A stretch of DNA of 64,000 nt from Triplophysa rosa (taxonomy: Eukaryota > Chordata > Actinopteri > Cypriniformes > Nemacheilidae), in assembly GCF_024868665.1 (NCBI RefSeq), contig NC_079906.1:17058390-17122389 (forward strand). Reading direction: 5' to 3'. The notes under the pieces were generated by a model. The model had not been told where the DNA came from. It saw nothing but the letters and a program-made list of their open reading frames with translations, and did not search any database. A program made the position numbers and the translations under genes. This document shows, piece after piece, positions 12,915-26,000 of this stretch. Positions within the stretch are counted from its first letter, which is position 1. Every line of letters begins with the position of its first letter.

Positions 12915-13810
12915 CTAAGGCAGAGACACCTTAGCATGTCGCAGTTTAACCCTCAGTTGAAAATACAGATACATGGCTAACAGACACATGGAGGAGAGAA
13001 GATACAGCAGGACACACAAGCTCGCATCCAGTCTTGAGAATCCCACACTAAGCAGTGACATCCAGTGCTTGTTTTGGGGTCTGGGGTACGGCTCTATCCT
13101 GACCCCAACACCGAGCTTCTGTTCCTGACTGCCCAGATCTCGCTTCACCCTCCAGCCTCTCTCAAACTGGAAGTCCTCCGTATCATCCTGCTTTTGTAGA
13201 CTCCTCTGTCGCACCACGCTCGACATGGATGCAGCACTACGAGCTTTAGCTTTATAGTGTTGATTGACAAAGGAGTCCAAGTCTACTATGTCCTCCTGAG
13301 TCTTCTGTAGCTTCAAGCCCACAATTCTCAGCTTGCGTGGGGACTGCTCCCGCTTCTGCTCTCCCTGTGGCTTCTCCCAAGGTTCCCGGTTAGGGGTCCT
13401 GCCCTTTCCGTCACCCCCAATTCCCTCCATCCTGACTGGGTACTGCTCACCAGCCTGTTCCTCCAGGGCCGGTTCTTCCTCCTCCTCCTCTTCCTCCTGT
13501 TCCTCTCCCTGAGGTTCTTCGGTCAGAGAAGCAGGATGAATGTCTCGAGCCCTTCTTTCCGCCCCACGGCCTGCTTCTTTCTCCATCCGTGTGGCCGTGA
13601 GCTGGTTTCTCTGATGGATGAGAGCTTGGGTCTCGTCCTGCAAGTAGTCCGATAGGATGCGATCGGAGGAAAAGTAGTTTTGGAGGAAAGCAGACACCTC
13701 CTCCCGGTTCCAGCTGTGCTCACCGGTCCATTTCACACTGTGACAGTTGGGACACAACTCTGGAGGCGGCCACTGAATCTTGGGGAAATGTGGGTCTTCG
13801 CTAAGATCTC
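12915..13810 (-). CDS. qsox1: qsox1 exon 12 (last coding exon, membrane anchor)
   Basis: Encodes [17 protein letters not shown] with the third CXXC, then a long low-complexity luminal linker with a run of glutamates ([12 protein letters not shown]), a KR-rich stretch (GWRVKRDLG), and a single membrane helix near the C-terminus ([20 protein letters not shown]). Stop codon TAG at 12915-12917. Confidence 0.95.
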
Positions 13811-16370
13811 CTGTGTGAAATAAGAAAATAAGATAATGTCACAACTGGGCTTATCTCATTTATAAATGCTGAGATCCTATTCAAAAGATGCAATCTGTAA
13901 CCTTTTTGGTTAAACAATGATCAGTTATTGAGCAAGTATAAAAATATTTGCACTTTCTTTGTGTGACAGGCCTAAAGACATGATCAATAGGCCCGTGGGT
14001 TCTCCCGGTGGGAGGATCATGAAGATAATAGATGAGGTTGAAGTGGACAAGATCTGCGAATGCACGTGCGATCTCTTTACACCCACCATGAACATGCCAC
14101 CATCTCCAAATTGAATACGAGAGCCGGCACCTCTGGGCTTCAGCTTTCCCTTTAATGAATTACTGTTCTTTCTCTCTTCAGATGTTTTGCTTTCCTCTCC
14201 CTCCCCCCAGCGGAACCCAGACGGTGGCATCCGCTAATAAATTGCTTGTGGCGGATGTCGTGGGATGCTCCGGCACTGGTTAGTTTACATCCCCCCATCT
14301 CTTACGCAGATTAATCTGATGTATATATGCATGTGTGGACGTACTCTGCATACCGCACTTTACATAAGAGATACATCAATTTTACTACGCGTCTACGGGA
14401 ACCCAAAGGTCTTCGCACTTCGTTCCCTGACAGCACTCATATCTGGTGCCTGCGGCGATTTTACTTTTAATCATGGAGCCGCTTGGCGCAGGGGTGACTT
14501 TAGCTGTAGCCCTGTTCATACTGATACAAAAGCCTGCCGGGAGAGCGCATTAATATTCATGCGCGTAAATAGAGACAGAGCTGTCACGCGGGACAGTTGG
14601 GGTGAGCGTGAGTGAATGCGAGTGCCGAAAGGTGGGCGGGGCTGCTGCGTATAGAGAAACAAGTACTTGGGAAGGAGGAGGGGATTACACAACTGTTTAA
14701 GTCGCCGCTGGATGAACGCAAAACAAACATATAGGCTAATCCTCTCCTTGGTATTTTCAAAAGACGGGTGGTGGTGGGACAGAGGAAGACAGATAACAAT
14801 GGGATTTGGGGAATGGCATACCACCGTATTTGTACTACCACCTATTTGTACTAATGTACACTGCAAATATATTTTAAAGATATATTTTTACATTTAGGCA
14901 TTTAGCAGACGCTTTTATCCAAAGTGATGAACACTATAAAGCAACTGACTATAGGGTGGCAATAATATAAAAGGTGCTATAACAAGTTAACAGGTTTCTA
15001 CCATGTTAGACAATTCCTGCCGAGAGGGTAAAATGTCTTTTATAGAGAAGAGCAATTAGCATGTTCCTGTCATGCATTCATTTTTTAATATTGCAAGAGA
15101 TGCGGCTGACTGGACTGGATACACACAACAACGCCCTGACAAACAGCAACACACTCTAGCAACAATCTGACATTATCCAGCACACCCTAGCAACACCCCG
15201 ACAACCACCCAGCACACTACAGACCACTTTGCAAGATGTAAACAATAGCACTTCAGGTTCATTTTTTTATTTTAATATATAATTAAATCTAAATAAGATT
15301 TTCGTTTAACAATTTTGATTGGGTTTTAAATGTTCTGTTGGTTGAATTTTGTTCAAATGTTTGTGTAGTGTTAAAAACTGGTCTTCGGGGCCAACATTGT
15401 TTGCTTTCAAAGTGGTCTACACAGTAAAAAATCCCGTAAAAAAAATGGGAATAAAAATAGCACTAAATTAGCATCTTTTTCTGTAATTTGAGTTTTTAAC
15501 CGTATTTTCACTGAAAAAAATCCAGCAAAAAAACAGAAATTTTCTGGCCACTGGGGAGCCAGAAAAATACTGTAAAATAACAGTTTTTTCACATAAAAAT
15601 TAAGTTTTTCTTCTAAATTTGCAGTCTTTTTCTGTAATTTGACAGAAAAACAGAAATTTTCAGAAAAATACTGTAAAATAACACAAATACATGTTTTTCT
15701 TGTAAATTTGCAGTCTTATCTCTTTTTTACTGTATTTCACAAATGTAAACAATCTGGCGAAAAAAACATTTACATTATACATGAAAAATTTGTAAAAGAA
15801 AAAACAACCACCCAACACACTATAGCACCCTAGCAACCCCTCGACGACCACCAAGAACACCATAGGCAGTGATTTCCCCCAAATTTATAATAAAATTGAA
15901 AAATAAAATGCATAATTTATTCCCAAATACTAAATGAACGTCACTCCCAGACATAGCCTGCTTACTATTTTTGTATAAAAAAATTGTATGCAGTATACAG
16001 TACAGAATAATGCGGAATATGCACTAACTGAGTCCACACTGAACGAAGGGGGAATACAACATAAAAGCTTTGAAAAGGTAAATATATTTATCCTCTGTAG
16101 ATGCTTTTCCTTCGACAAGTGGCAGCAGAGAGGCCTGTTGCTTTGGCCCTTGTGCCATTTAAATTAATTGTGCAGCAGTGATACTAATAAGCCACTATTC
16201 ATGCCTGGTTAACTGTGTGTGTGTGGGAGGGACCTACTAAAGAGGCACACGATCAGGAGGAGGTGCTTCCCTCTGGGGAACCGCGAGAGGAACAAAGAGT
16301 GGGAGGGGGAGGAGGAGTGCCACCCACCTCACACAAACGCGCACACACACACATGCACGCACACACACAC

Positions 16371-16425
<55 letters not shown>

Positions 16426-17039
16426 CTGTGTTAACCACTTGAGCCAGAGATTACAAAGCAGTGGATGGCTTGACGCTGCCGTCGAGGCATGTGCCACCTG
16501 CTATCGCGGACGTCTGGGGAATAAAGGGCCGCGTGCCCCTGGCAGGAGACACTGTCGCTATATCAATTGTCAAGCTGAGGAAACGACTCCCTCGGGACAA
16601 GAGAGACAGTGAGACCTAATCAGCCGAAGTGATGGGGGACCCGGGACCACTGCAAAGCTGTAGTGAGACACAAGTGGGACTTTTGTCCAATTATTCATGA
16701 CTTCGTGGCTTGGAAAGGGACAGACGCTAAAGAGGCAGGAGACATCAAATGGGGACAAACAAATGAATTAACCAAGTGTGAAGAGAAGCACCTAACTCCC
16801 TTTATAGCCCTTATGGACAACAACCATGCGAGATGTCAAGTTGTCAGAGATATAACCGAGACTTTATTTATGAAATGTCAATTAAGTAGCAAGTTGTTAG
16901 TAAACCGTTGAAATGGAAAATTCTAGTTTAAATAGTAAGGTACAAAAGCCCAGCATAAAAAAATAATGACTATGAATTCAAACTTTAAACAAACATCAGA
17001 GGGTGTTACAAACAGAAAAAGGGGTGGATATAATTGGAA

Positions 17040-17090
<51 letters not shown>

Positions 17091-20000
17091 TGGATGGAGG
17101 AGGACAGGACAGCTGGTGTCTGCTCAGAGGATCGCAGAATTAAAGGGATTTAAATGGAAGCCGCTGCTCTGGAGAGGAAAAATCCACCCAAAACCTCCTG
17201 GTGTGCTGTCCTCTTTTCTCCTTCTCTATGAGCAGGAGTAACAGGACTCAACAATATCTCAAGCGTAGACATGAAGCAAAATGGTTTCTGTTGTTAACAT
17301 TCTGACAATGCAGTGCATTTATTCAGAGGTGCAGCACAATCTTTCTTAAAAAGATTCTATACATACAGTGAACACTGAAGGCACAATTTAACATAAAAGA
17401 AAAAAATAAGGGTCTACTGACTGCATGTTAAAGTTACCATACGGGTCTATTGTAAAGATATAAAAACACCCACCTGCCAAGCGGTTGTTGACACGGTTGT
17501 GTTGAGACCACAGCCAGAGGACGGCATCAGACAGTGAGGTCACCTTATTCATGTTCTCCTGAGCCATACTCTCAAAGTGAGTCGCGCACGGCCTGCAGCC
17601 GAAAAAACTTTTGACGTACCCTCTCATTGCCTGCAACACCTCCAGTGGGTCTGATATTGGCAGACAGAAAGAGAAAAAAGAACAGAAAGAAACAGCAAAT
17701 TAGATAACATAAGTTTAAATAGTATATTTATGTATATACATTTGGCACACTATAGAGGACTATAGACGGTTTCTTTGGATACATGCGCCTGGCCCGAAGT
17801 TAACTTCCGGTCTGCGTTTGGTAATAATTAACAATTTATTTTATATTTAATTTATATTCATATTTTATTGTATATTAATAGTATTTAATTAAATTAAAAC
17901 TACCCAACAGTTATTGATTCTTTGCAGAGATCTACCGGAAGTTAAGTTAAAGGGATAGTTCACAAAAAAATGAAAATGCTGTCATCATTTACTCATCTTC
18001 AGATTGTTCCAAACCTGTATACATATATTTTTTCTGCACAACACAAAGAAAGATATTTGAAAGAATGTCAGTAACCAAACAGATCCCATCCCCCATTGAC
18101 TCAAATAGTATTTATTTTCTATAGCAGCAAATGGGGTGAACAACCTGAGGGTGAGTAAATGATGACAGAATTTTCATTTTTGGGTGAACTATCACTTTAA
18201 GCTCCATGCTTTATCAGATACCAGCGATCTGGATATCATATATCATAAGTGATATATCATGTTATATAGTATATTTACTATAATAAATATATATTATACA
18301 TATATACTGTATGTATGTATGTGTGTGTGTAATATATAATTCATCACATTGTAAATGGGGATTCCAAGCTCAATTGGTATACCATCGTGTTTAAGCCTTG
18401 AGAAAATGTACAAGATAAAAATGTATATCATGAATTCACTGCAAGTTGCTAAAAGTAGTCAAAGGATAAAAGTGCTTGCCAAATGCATAAACATTAATAT
18501 AAATTGTGAAAAAATAATTGTTATGAAGACAGAATATCACAATAATGGCAAACCTGACAAAACAGAAAGAAATAAAATAGAACAACAAAATTTCCCCAAG
18601 ACTATGAATGCAGAAACACAACAAACAGTTTACAAACTTCCCAACCTACTGACCCTAGATTTCCTTATACTTATCTACACAAACCTACTCTTTTAAACAC
18701 CACACGTTAAAGACAGGCCACATTAGTTAGAGAGGTCTCAGGATTCTCTGTGGGTTACTTTAATGCTGTGTTTACTAGTATACCGGACCTTCTTTCCTTC
18801 TGTTTAGCTGGTGGACACAACCATAATCCAGTGCGTTGACAGTGGACAGATGGAGATACCATCCCTGCCCTTCCATCTGCAGGTTACATGACCCCCCCAT
18901 CCATCCGTACGCTCACACAAACACGCATCTGCACGCAGATGCCCCTGTCCTTCCGCCCCTGTAAGATGCTGGATTAAGTGTTAGTGGAGGAGCTGTGTTC
19001 ACTGGGTCTTATGTTAACCCTTCCAATTCTAATAATCTAAACAAATCCCCCTCTCTTTCACCCGTAAACAATTACTTCCCCAGCAGCAAAACAGATCCTA
19101 CACACAACAACTTCCTGGAATGTGACATTGTGGTGTGTATTCGTGTGAGGTGAAGATTTTTAAACAAAATGCTTGAGAAAGCCCTCGGCGAACACAGACC
19201 CGATGCAGGTGCTTGCCAGACCTCTCCACACAATAGACAGGGTCTTGGAGGATGTGGCAGAAGACGGCCCTTAAGTTAGAGGTCACCGAAAGGCCAAAAT
19301 GAGCACTAGGGCTCAACACAGCTTTTAATTTAAGTGTGCTTCAAATATTTAAATCTATACGCAAGATTAGCATTTTTGGCTCAACAAAGGTGAAAGAAAT
19401 CAGTCAAGGGTCACATACCTACTGAGTGATGTTTCATTGATTCAACTAAGTGAGATTGAATATAAGTTAAGCTTTCAGCAAAAACATCCTACTATTTAAA
19501 TCTACAGTAGTTGCCAAAAGTGATGTCTGGGGGTCATATTTGTACAATATTTGGTTTAATGCCTGCTCAGCTTAGATTAAACCATCAAAATAAAAGGTGT
19601 ATAATAAAAAAACGTAGGAAACCCAACCGGGTTAATTATAAACAACAGCATATCTTAGAATTTAGGTTGTTTCATATTTAACTAATATATTTCACTTTAG
19701 GTCTTGACTCAAAAAGAGGGTTTTTGACAAACCTCCCTAAATCCTTGCCAAAGCTGAGCTTTAGTTTACACCCCACAGCACAACAAAGCCAAACTCACAT
19801 ACAATTTTAATACATCATATATTGGCCAAAAATATCAATTTTCCAAAATTGGACATAACGTTCGACTGTATAACAAATACCATACATTGTGCTTATAAGT
19901 GGTGTGAGGATGTTTCCCAAGACTAAAATCCACTTCCTAATTGTCAGCTAAAATAATGTAGAAGAAAGGTGTAGTGTCATAGGGTCAGAGATACCAGAAG

Positions 20001-23000
20001 ACTGTAGTTTCATATCCCACAAGATATAATCCATCAAATTATGTCTAAAGAAATGTCTTTCTCAGTCGGGGATATCCCATAATAACTGTTGCAAGTCGCT
20101 TCACTATGAACATTGTTCACAGCATGTACTAAATAACTCTGTAATACCTGAATCATCAATTTCTTTAGCCTGCACTGTGAGCACATGGAACAGGTTCCAC
20201 ACAGAGCAGGGGTAACCACGGTAACGGGCCTGAGACCCCTGGCAGCCCACCCATTGCACACCTTCTGGCAACACAGCGTCACTCGTCTGAAAAACATACA
20301 CACACAAACATAGCCTCAATTGACTTGTGTTGCACTTAGAAAACAAGAATCAATCAAAGTCAATCAATGTTGTTTTCAGTCACTCCTCAGATGAAGTGAT
20401 ATGGGTATTGCAATTAAAACAGGTATGAGTGTTCAAACTAAAATCATTTCCCGTCATATTTCATAGATGACTAAAAATATAAACAACACCCATATCAAAT
20501 AGCATCGAATTCTTTGGTGTGGCTTGGAATAAATCCAGTTCTCTGATTGGCCAGTTTCCTGTAGGCCCAATCTCAGTGTCACTCAGCAGTTGATTGGTGG
20601 GTGTGTCTATAAGAGGCAATGATCTTGATGACACCAGCGCATTTCCTTACAGGACTGCTTCCTACTTCCTCATTGATTCATTGATTGGGCGGCTAAAAGC
20701 TAATGATGTCACCAACTAATCCACAGTACATATGGTGTATAGGTATGTGAACTCAGGTCAACATTATAATACTCTTGTTAAATAAACACATTTTAAACAA
20801 TCACGCTTTATGCATGTTTTATCAAGTTGCATTTTATGTGAAATTAAAACGGCTTGAAATTGTGCATGTTTTTATTAAGAAATGTATTGACAGTATCATA
20901 ATACTCTGACCTCATGACCCAAATCTAAATGGAGAAATATGTACATCAACGTATTGACAACTTTGTTTACCTTGTCAAACGATGCTCGACTATTTCCTAT
21001 GTCTGGTTGCTAAAATCCATTTATTGTTGTAACACTCGTGTTAATAAATAGGTAAAGAAAACCAAACATATGTGTTGAGACTAACCTCTCCAACACTGTC
21101 CAGCACATCTCTAAAATCGCTGTATTTGATCTCTGTGCCCTCCTGTTCTTGTAACCAGCTGTCCACAGCCTTCAATGCACTCTTTACAGATGGACGACCT
21201 GAGAAATACTAGACAAACAAAACATTTTTACATTTCAAAAAATGTCCTGAAGTAAAAAATGACTGACATTTAAATCTTATGGTTTACTGTACCAGGACAC
21301 ACACACACGCACATACAATAAAATCGGCAAACACTCTATAATGTTTAATATCAACAGGTCATGTACAATCAAATATGAACATATACAGGATTCAATTTGT
21401 ATCTGTATTTGCTAGTCATTTGTATTTGTATCTGAATGTAAATGAATGATTTATAATAACTAATATGAATAATGTAATAATAATATAAATAATGTAATAA
21501 TATACTAATTATTGTTGCCAATGAATTCTTATGTGTATCTCAATATGTATATTGAATTTGTAACGGTTAAGTTTTGACTGTTTTTAAATCATTGGAAATT
21601 TTGGAAAGATGGGGAATGGTTGGATGTTTTAAAATGTTGAACTATGTATTTATGTTTTGTCCTAATATGGTTGGTCCTTTCTAAATGTTGTGTTGCAGCT
21701 GTTCATCAAAATTGACCTTGAATATCAACAGGTGTAAGCAATTGAAACTATGTTTGAATCTATACTTACTGGGTTGTTGTCTTTGTGCATGTGTTTATGC
21801 CTGACGAAGATCTTAGATAAAACATTTTGTAAATAAAGGGAGAATTACAGTGTGTAGATCTTCTCTGTATTAATGGATGTACTTTTTGGTCTAGCACTAA
21901 ACCACTTTGGATGTGCGTACTTTATTCTCTTCTATAATATAATAATTATTAATAATATAAATAATATAATAACATATGTAATAAATAAAAAAAATCTGAA
22001 ATATTTAATATTAAACTGAAAAGAAAATGTTGGTTATATTTTTATGCTTTAAAAACAACATTAAGTTGTAGTGTTAAAAAGTGTGTGTGTCTGTGATTTT
22101 AGTAATGACCAGCGCAACTCGTGTGGCATGAGAGAACGGACAGATTCAATGGCCCTGGATGGACGCCAGTGCTGACCTTACAATTCTGTGTCTGAGCTGG
22201 GGCCACAAAGCCAACGCTAACACTCCGTCACGGCCCCATAAACAGCCACATTACAGCAAGCCAAGGTTTGTGCGTATGTGTGTGTTGAGGGCCCACAGGA
22301 TCCCGGAGGTGCACCTTTCTTTGATTTGTGCCTCTGCATCTTTTCAATTTCCTTGCGGCCATCTGTTCAGCATGGTGTGGCCTTCTATTCATCACCCTCT
22401 AACAGGATCTCTATTAAAATGCAGCTCACTTAAAAAGGCCTTGCAGAGATTTACTTAACCCCAACGCCCCACTCCATTCTGATTTGTTTCCTTAATCTGG
22501 GAGATTCGGCCATTGAGAACGCAGCCAAGGCGGAAAGCTAATCAGAGCCGCACAGGTGAGAAAAAGAGAAAATCGCAAGTCTTTCCCTGAGCGCGCGACA
22601 TCGAATAGATCCGTGCGCCGGTCTGGCCTCAAACTAGTGTGAAAACCTCATTATCCAACATGGATAGTTCAGATGAAAGGCATAGGAGAAAACTCTGCAA
22701 CCAGAACAACACAGGGGATGTGAATAACTCTCTGGATGCTGGATAGTGAACAGGGTCCTATAGGGACACTACCCAAGTATCAATTTATTTAAGTAACAAC
22801 TTGCGCTCAGATGAAAAAAATAAACAAATGAGACAATGGTTAAAATGACATCAAAAGGGAATATGGAGCTATACGCTGAATTTAGATTGTAGTAGCAAAA
22901 CATCTGGGGGGTAAAGGGGGTAAATCTGATGAGAAATGTTCGAGTTCATATTGAAATCGTAAATATGATTGACTTTTGAATGAAGGCAGAAGATTTGAGC

Positions 23001-26000
23001 TCAGTTTGTGACATTGTTGACATCTGAAACTAACAAGATAAATATTTAAGACACAAAGGAGATTTAAGCAAGATAGTAAGCTTTTGAGACTCATTAGAGA
23101 GAGAGAATGTCAAGTACAAGAATGTCATGTTTTCTGAGACACCATCGTTTCGTTTTTTTATCCAGAGTTGCGAGTTTAACAGCATGCTGTCAATCATAAG
23201 AGTATATATAGCCTCTGCATATTCCATCTACCAAAGCAGTCACATATAGATCAAAAACCACAAACAGCCCTTTCCAATCACTGTCCTTACTACTCCAGAC
23301 CCCCACCTCCCCTCCGGACCATGACAATCCACTTCACCCAAGTAATATGTCATCTCCAATCCGATTAGTATCAGCATTCTACAAACCACAGTCTCGCTGT
23401 GGAGGTAGAGGTTCAGAAGAGCAGGCATCTGTCGGCGCTGAAGAAGCGCCGGGTTTAATCCCACCTCGCTCGTCCTATGGGACCCATATGCAAGTGGGCC
23501 GTGGAAAAACCCTTTAAACTGTTCCCTTGTTATCACGGTGTGAACAAATGACAGGTGCTGGTTGTCCATCAGACTTTAAGAAAGTAAAAAACAGGGGTTT
23601 TGTGTTTCAGAAAGTTGTTAGAAAAAAAGAAAATGCAGGTGCCTTCACAGTCTGTCATGTCTCGCTGTCCTGAAAAGTCAATTTAGGTCACTCTTCTATA
23701 AAATATGGAGCTTGGAATTCAAATTGCCTCATAATTCTTTTTTTATTCTCTCTCTTTTACAAGGCGGGAAGCCTCTTTCAGGAAAAAGGATAAAGACGGT
23801 TAATCCTAAAACCTTTTTGTAATGCTCTCGTGTTTCTAAGATCCACTCCTTAAATCCTGAAATACAAGTTCTGGTTCACATAAATCCGGATTGTGCCGCG
23901 AGTCTCGATGAGTAACAGCGTAACCGTGGAAAACACAAGCATGTCTATGAAACCTTCACTAGTAAGAAAATGCAACAAATGAATACATTTTAAGTTCACA
24001 TGAGTTCATGGTCTTGGAAAGCAAAATCATTTTTAATATGTGCACACAAGCTTCATATACAAACCCAGTACAAGATAAGAAATAATGTGAAGAACACTAA
24101 TAAACAGACAAACCATCTATTAGTTCAAAATATGAATGTAGACAGATTAACAAATTATGATATAAATAAATGCATTAACAAAACAAACTTGTTCCTTTAT
24201 GCATCAGGCAAATGCCTTTATCCAAAGTACAGCGTATCTATTCTATATTAATTCTTGTGTTCTTTTGGAACCAAACCCTTGACCTTGGCACCAGAAACAC
24301 CATATTTGTTATTTTTTTATATTACCTTAATTCTCAAGTGCATGGGGTCTAAATATAACTTTCTCCCAACATAAAAAAGCCAGATGAACGTATAAGGACA
24401 GGTTGTGACATCTGCAAGATAATCCTATTACACCAGTCTGCATTCCAAGCATCTTATTCTCAAAAACCTGCAACCAACCTATCAGTTTCTAACACTCTGT
24501 ACAGCTCAATCACAGAAACTGTGTGTGTGTAACATCTGTGCATGCAAGCTTGTTCCTCCCTGCCATCATTAATCTCACCACGCTTTACTTTAGTGGGGTT
24601 AAACGCTTCCTCTTCACAGAGTGTCAATTAATGCAGCTGGCGTGTCTGTTTAACAAGGCAGCTCAAAAGAGCGGGCCAAAAACAGCAAGGACACTCCGAA
24701 GAGGCCGGCCTAACGCTGGAATACCAGAGGGAGCTGGGAATATTGACAAAACTAACCACAGTTAATGGGAGGCCTGCCCGGGGCCCCCTCCGCTGCTCCA
24801 GGCATCTGCGTAAACTTTCCCCAGAGAGCCCGAAATAATCGCAGAGATTGGCAGTGCTGTGCTGGATGGACGCAAAGCCAGCGAAAGGTCATTGTCTTGG
24901 ACCTCATCAAAGAGATCCACAGCACGCGTCTGGCCCGGTGGAGAACAGAATAAATTTTTTTAGTGGATTTCACAAAAGTTTTATTTGGATTTTTTACTAA
25001 GAAATGCCCAAGTCAAAAAAATATATATAATGGAAATGATGCTGAAATGGCAAAAACCTTTTTGGTCCAACAAAGAGCCTACATTTTCTTCAAGTAAAAT
25101 ACATTTCATTTTTTTCTACAATTTTGATGTGAAATATAAAGTGTATTTTGATTTGTGCAACCCACCAATTCAGAATGTACAATGTGAGTGTAAAAATTAA
25201 TAAATGAGCATACTATGAAAAACGCTATTAATATATTGAACAGAAACACTCATATAACTCAATACGCCATAAATCAAAGAAATTTTCAGAACTGTTAAAA
25301 GTGGTTTTGCTTACTAATCATCAAGCACTGCAATTCCCACATAAATCATTTTGATTTTACTTAAAAAAAAAAAAAAAACATTATCAATAAAAAGTATTGA
25401 TGCTATATTGATGCACCTTTTGATGCTATAGTATGTGTAGAAGTACCCTGAATGATCTGTTGAAGATTTGACCACAACAAGCTTTTAAAACCGGTGTACT
25501 ATTTTTCTCCTTAATGAGGGCGACCATATACAATGAATGCGGGCCAAGACAAAACTATAAGGGTGATCCTCAGCCCCCATACATTAGTGTAAAGAGCGTT
25601 CTGGGACCACATTCTGGGTTGTCCCCCTGACAAAGTCCCCACACTAAGTCTAATATAATTTCACCCCAAAACATCTAAATGGCCATATTCAGTACTTCCT
25701 GAAAACCATTATGATCTTACAAATCATTTAGAGCCACAAATGCTTACAATTTCTCTGCTAATCTACAAGAAAAAGACATCTTGGATTGAAAATGTCTTAA
25801 AGAGTTTGACGTATCTCCCTCTAGTGGTTGGTTTGCCAAAGTTTATTTAGCCTCAGCTGATAGAACTGCCCTGACATTACACGTGACTCACCGTAGCCAG
25901 CACATTGATGTACTTTTTAAGCGCAGTCAGATCAGCTCCAGTAATGGTGACGTGAGCAGCCAGTTCTACACGCAGAGAATAGTGGAGCGCTGATTCCAGA

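Larger units (their letters stand above)
15120..15870. repeat. CACCCTAGCAAC minisatellite, interrupted
   Basis: Units resembling CACCCTAGCAACACC and GACAACCACCCAGCACAC occur at 15120-15218 and again at 15800-15865. The material between (15219-15795) consists of inverted-repeat elements, as if they inserted into one array. Confidence 0.65.
13811..17473. other. qsox1 intron 11, no gene
   Basis: Non-coding. It contains a LINE/SINE tail (14889-14935), an interrupted minisatellite (15120-15230 and 15795-15870), MITEs (15217-15421, 15433-15745), a CA repeat (16338-16420) and a GA repeat (17041-17089). The parts 13925-14620 and 16440-16900 are unique-looking but have no supportable reading frame. 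Confidence 0.6.
17651..20147. other. qsox1 intron 10, no gene
   Basis: Apart from the two inverted-repeat elements and the SINE tail, no coding or RNA feature was recognised. The part 18700-19320 is non-repetitive by eye. Confidence 0.5.

Noticed and set aside
14265..14615. 116-residue plus-strand frame in qsox1 intron 11
   Set aside because: No conserved motif and overlapped by equally long frames on the other strand.
16215..16497. Open frames of alternating Thr-His or Cys-Val
   Set aside because: Translation of the CA microsatellite.
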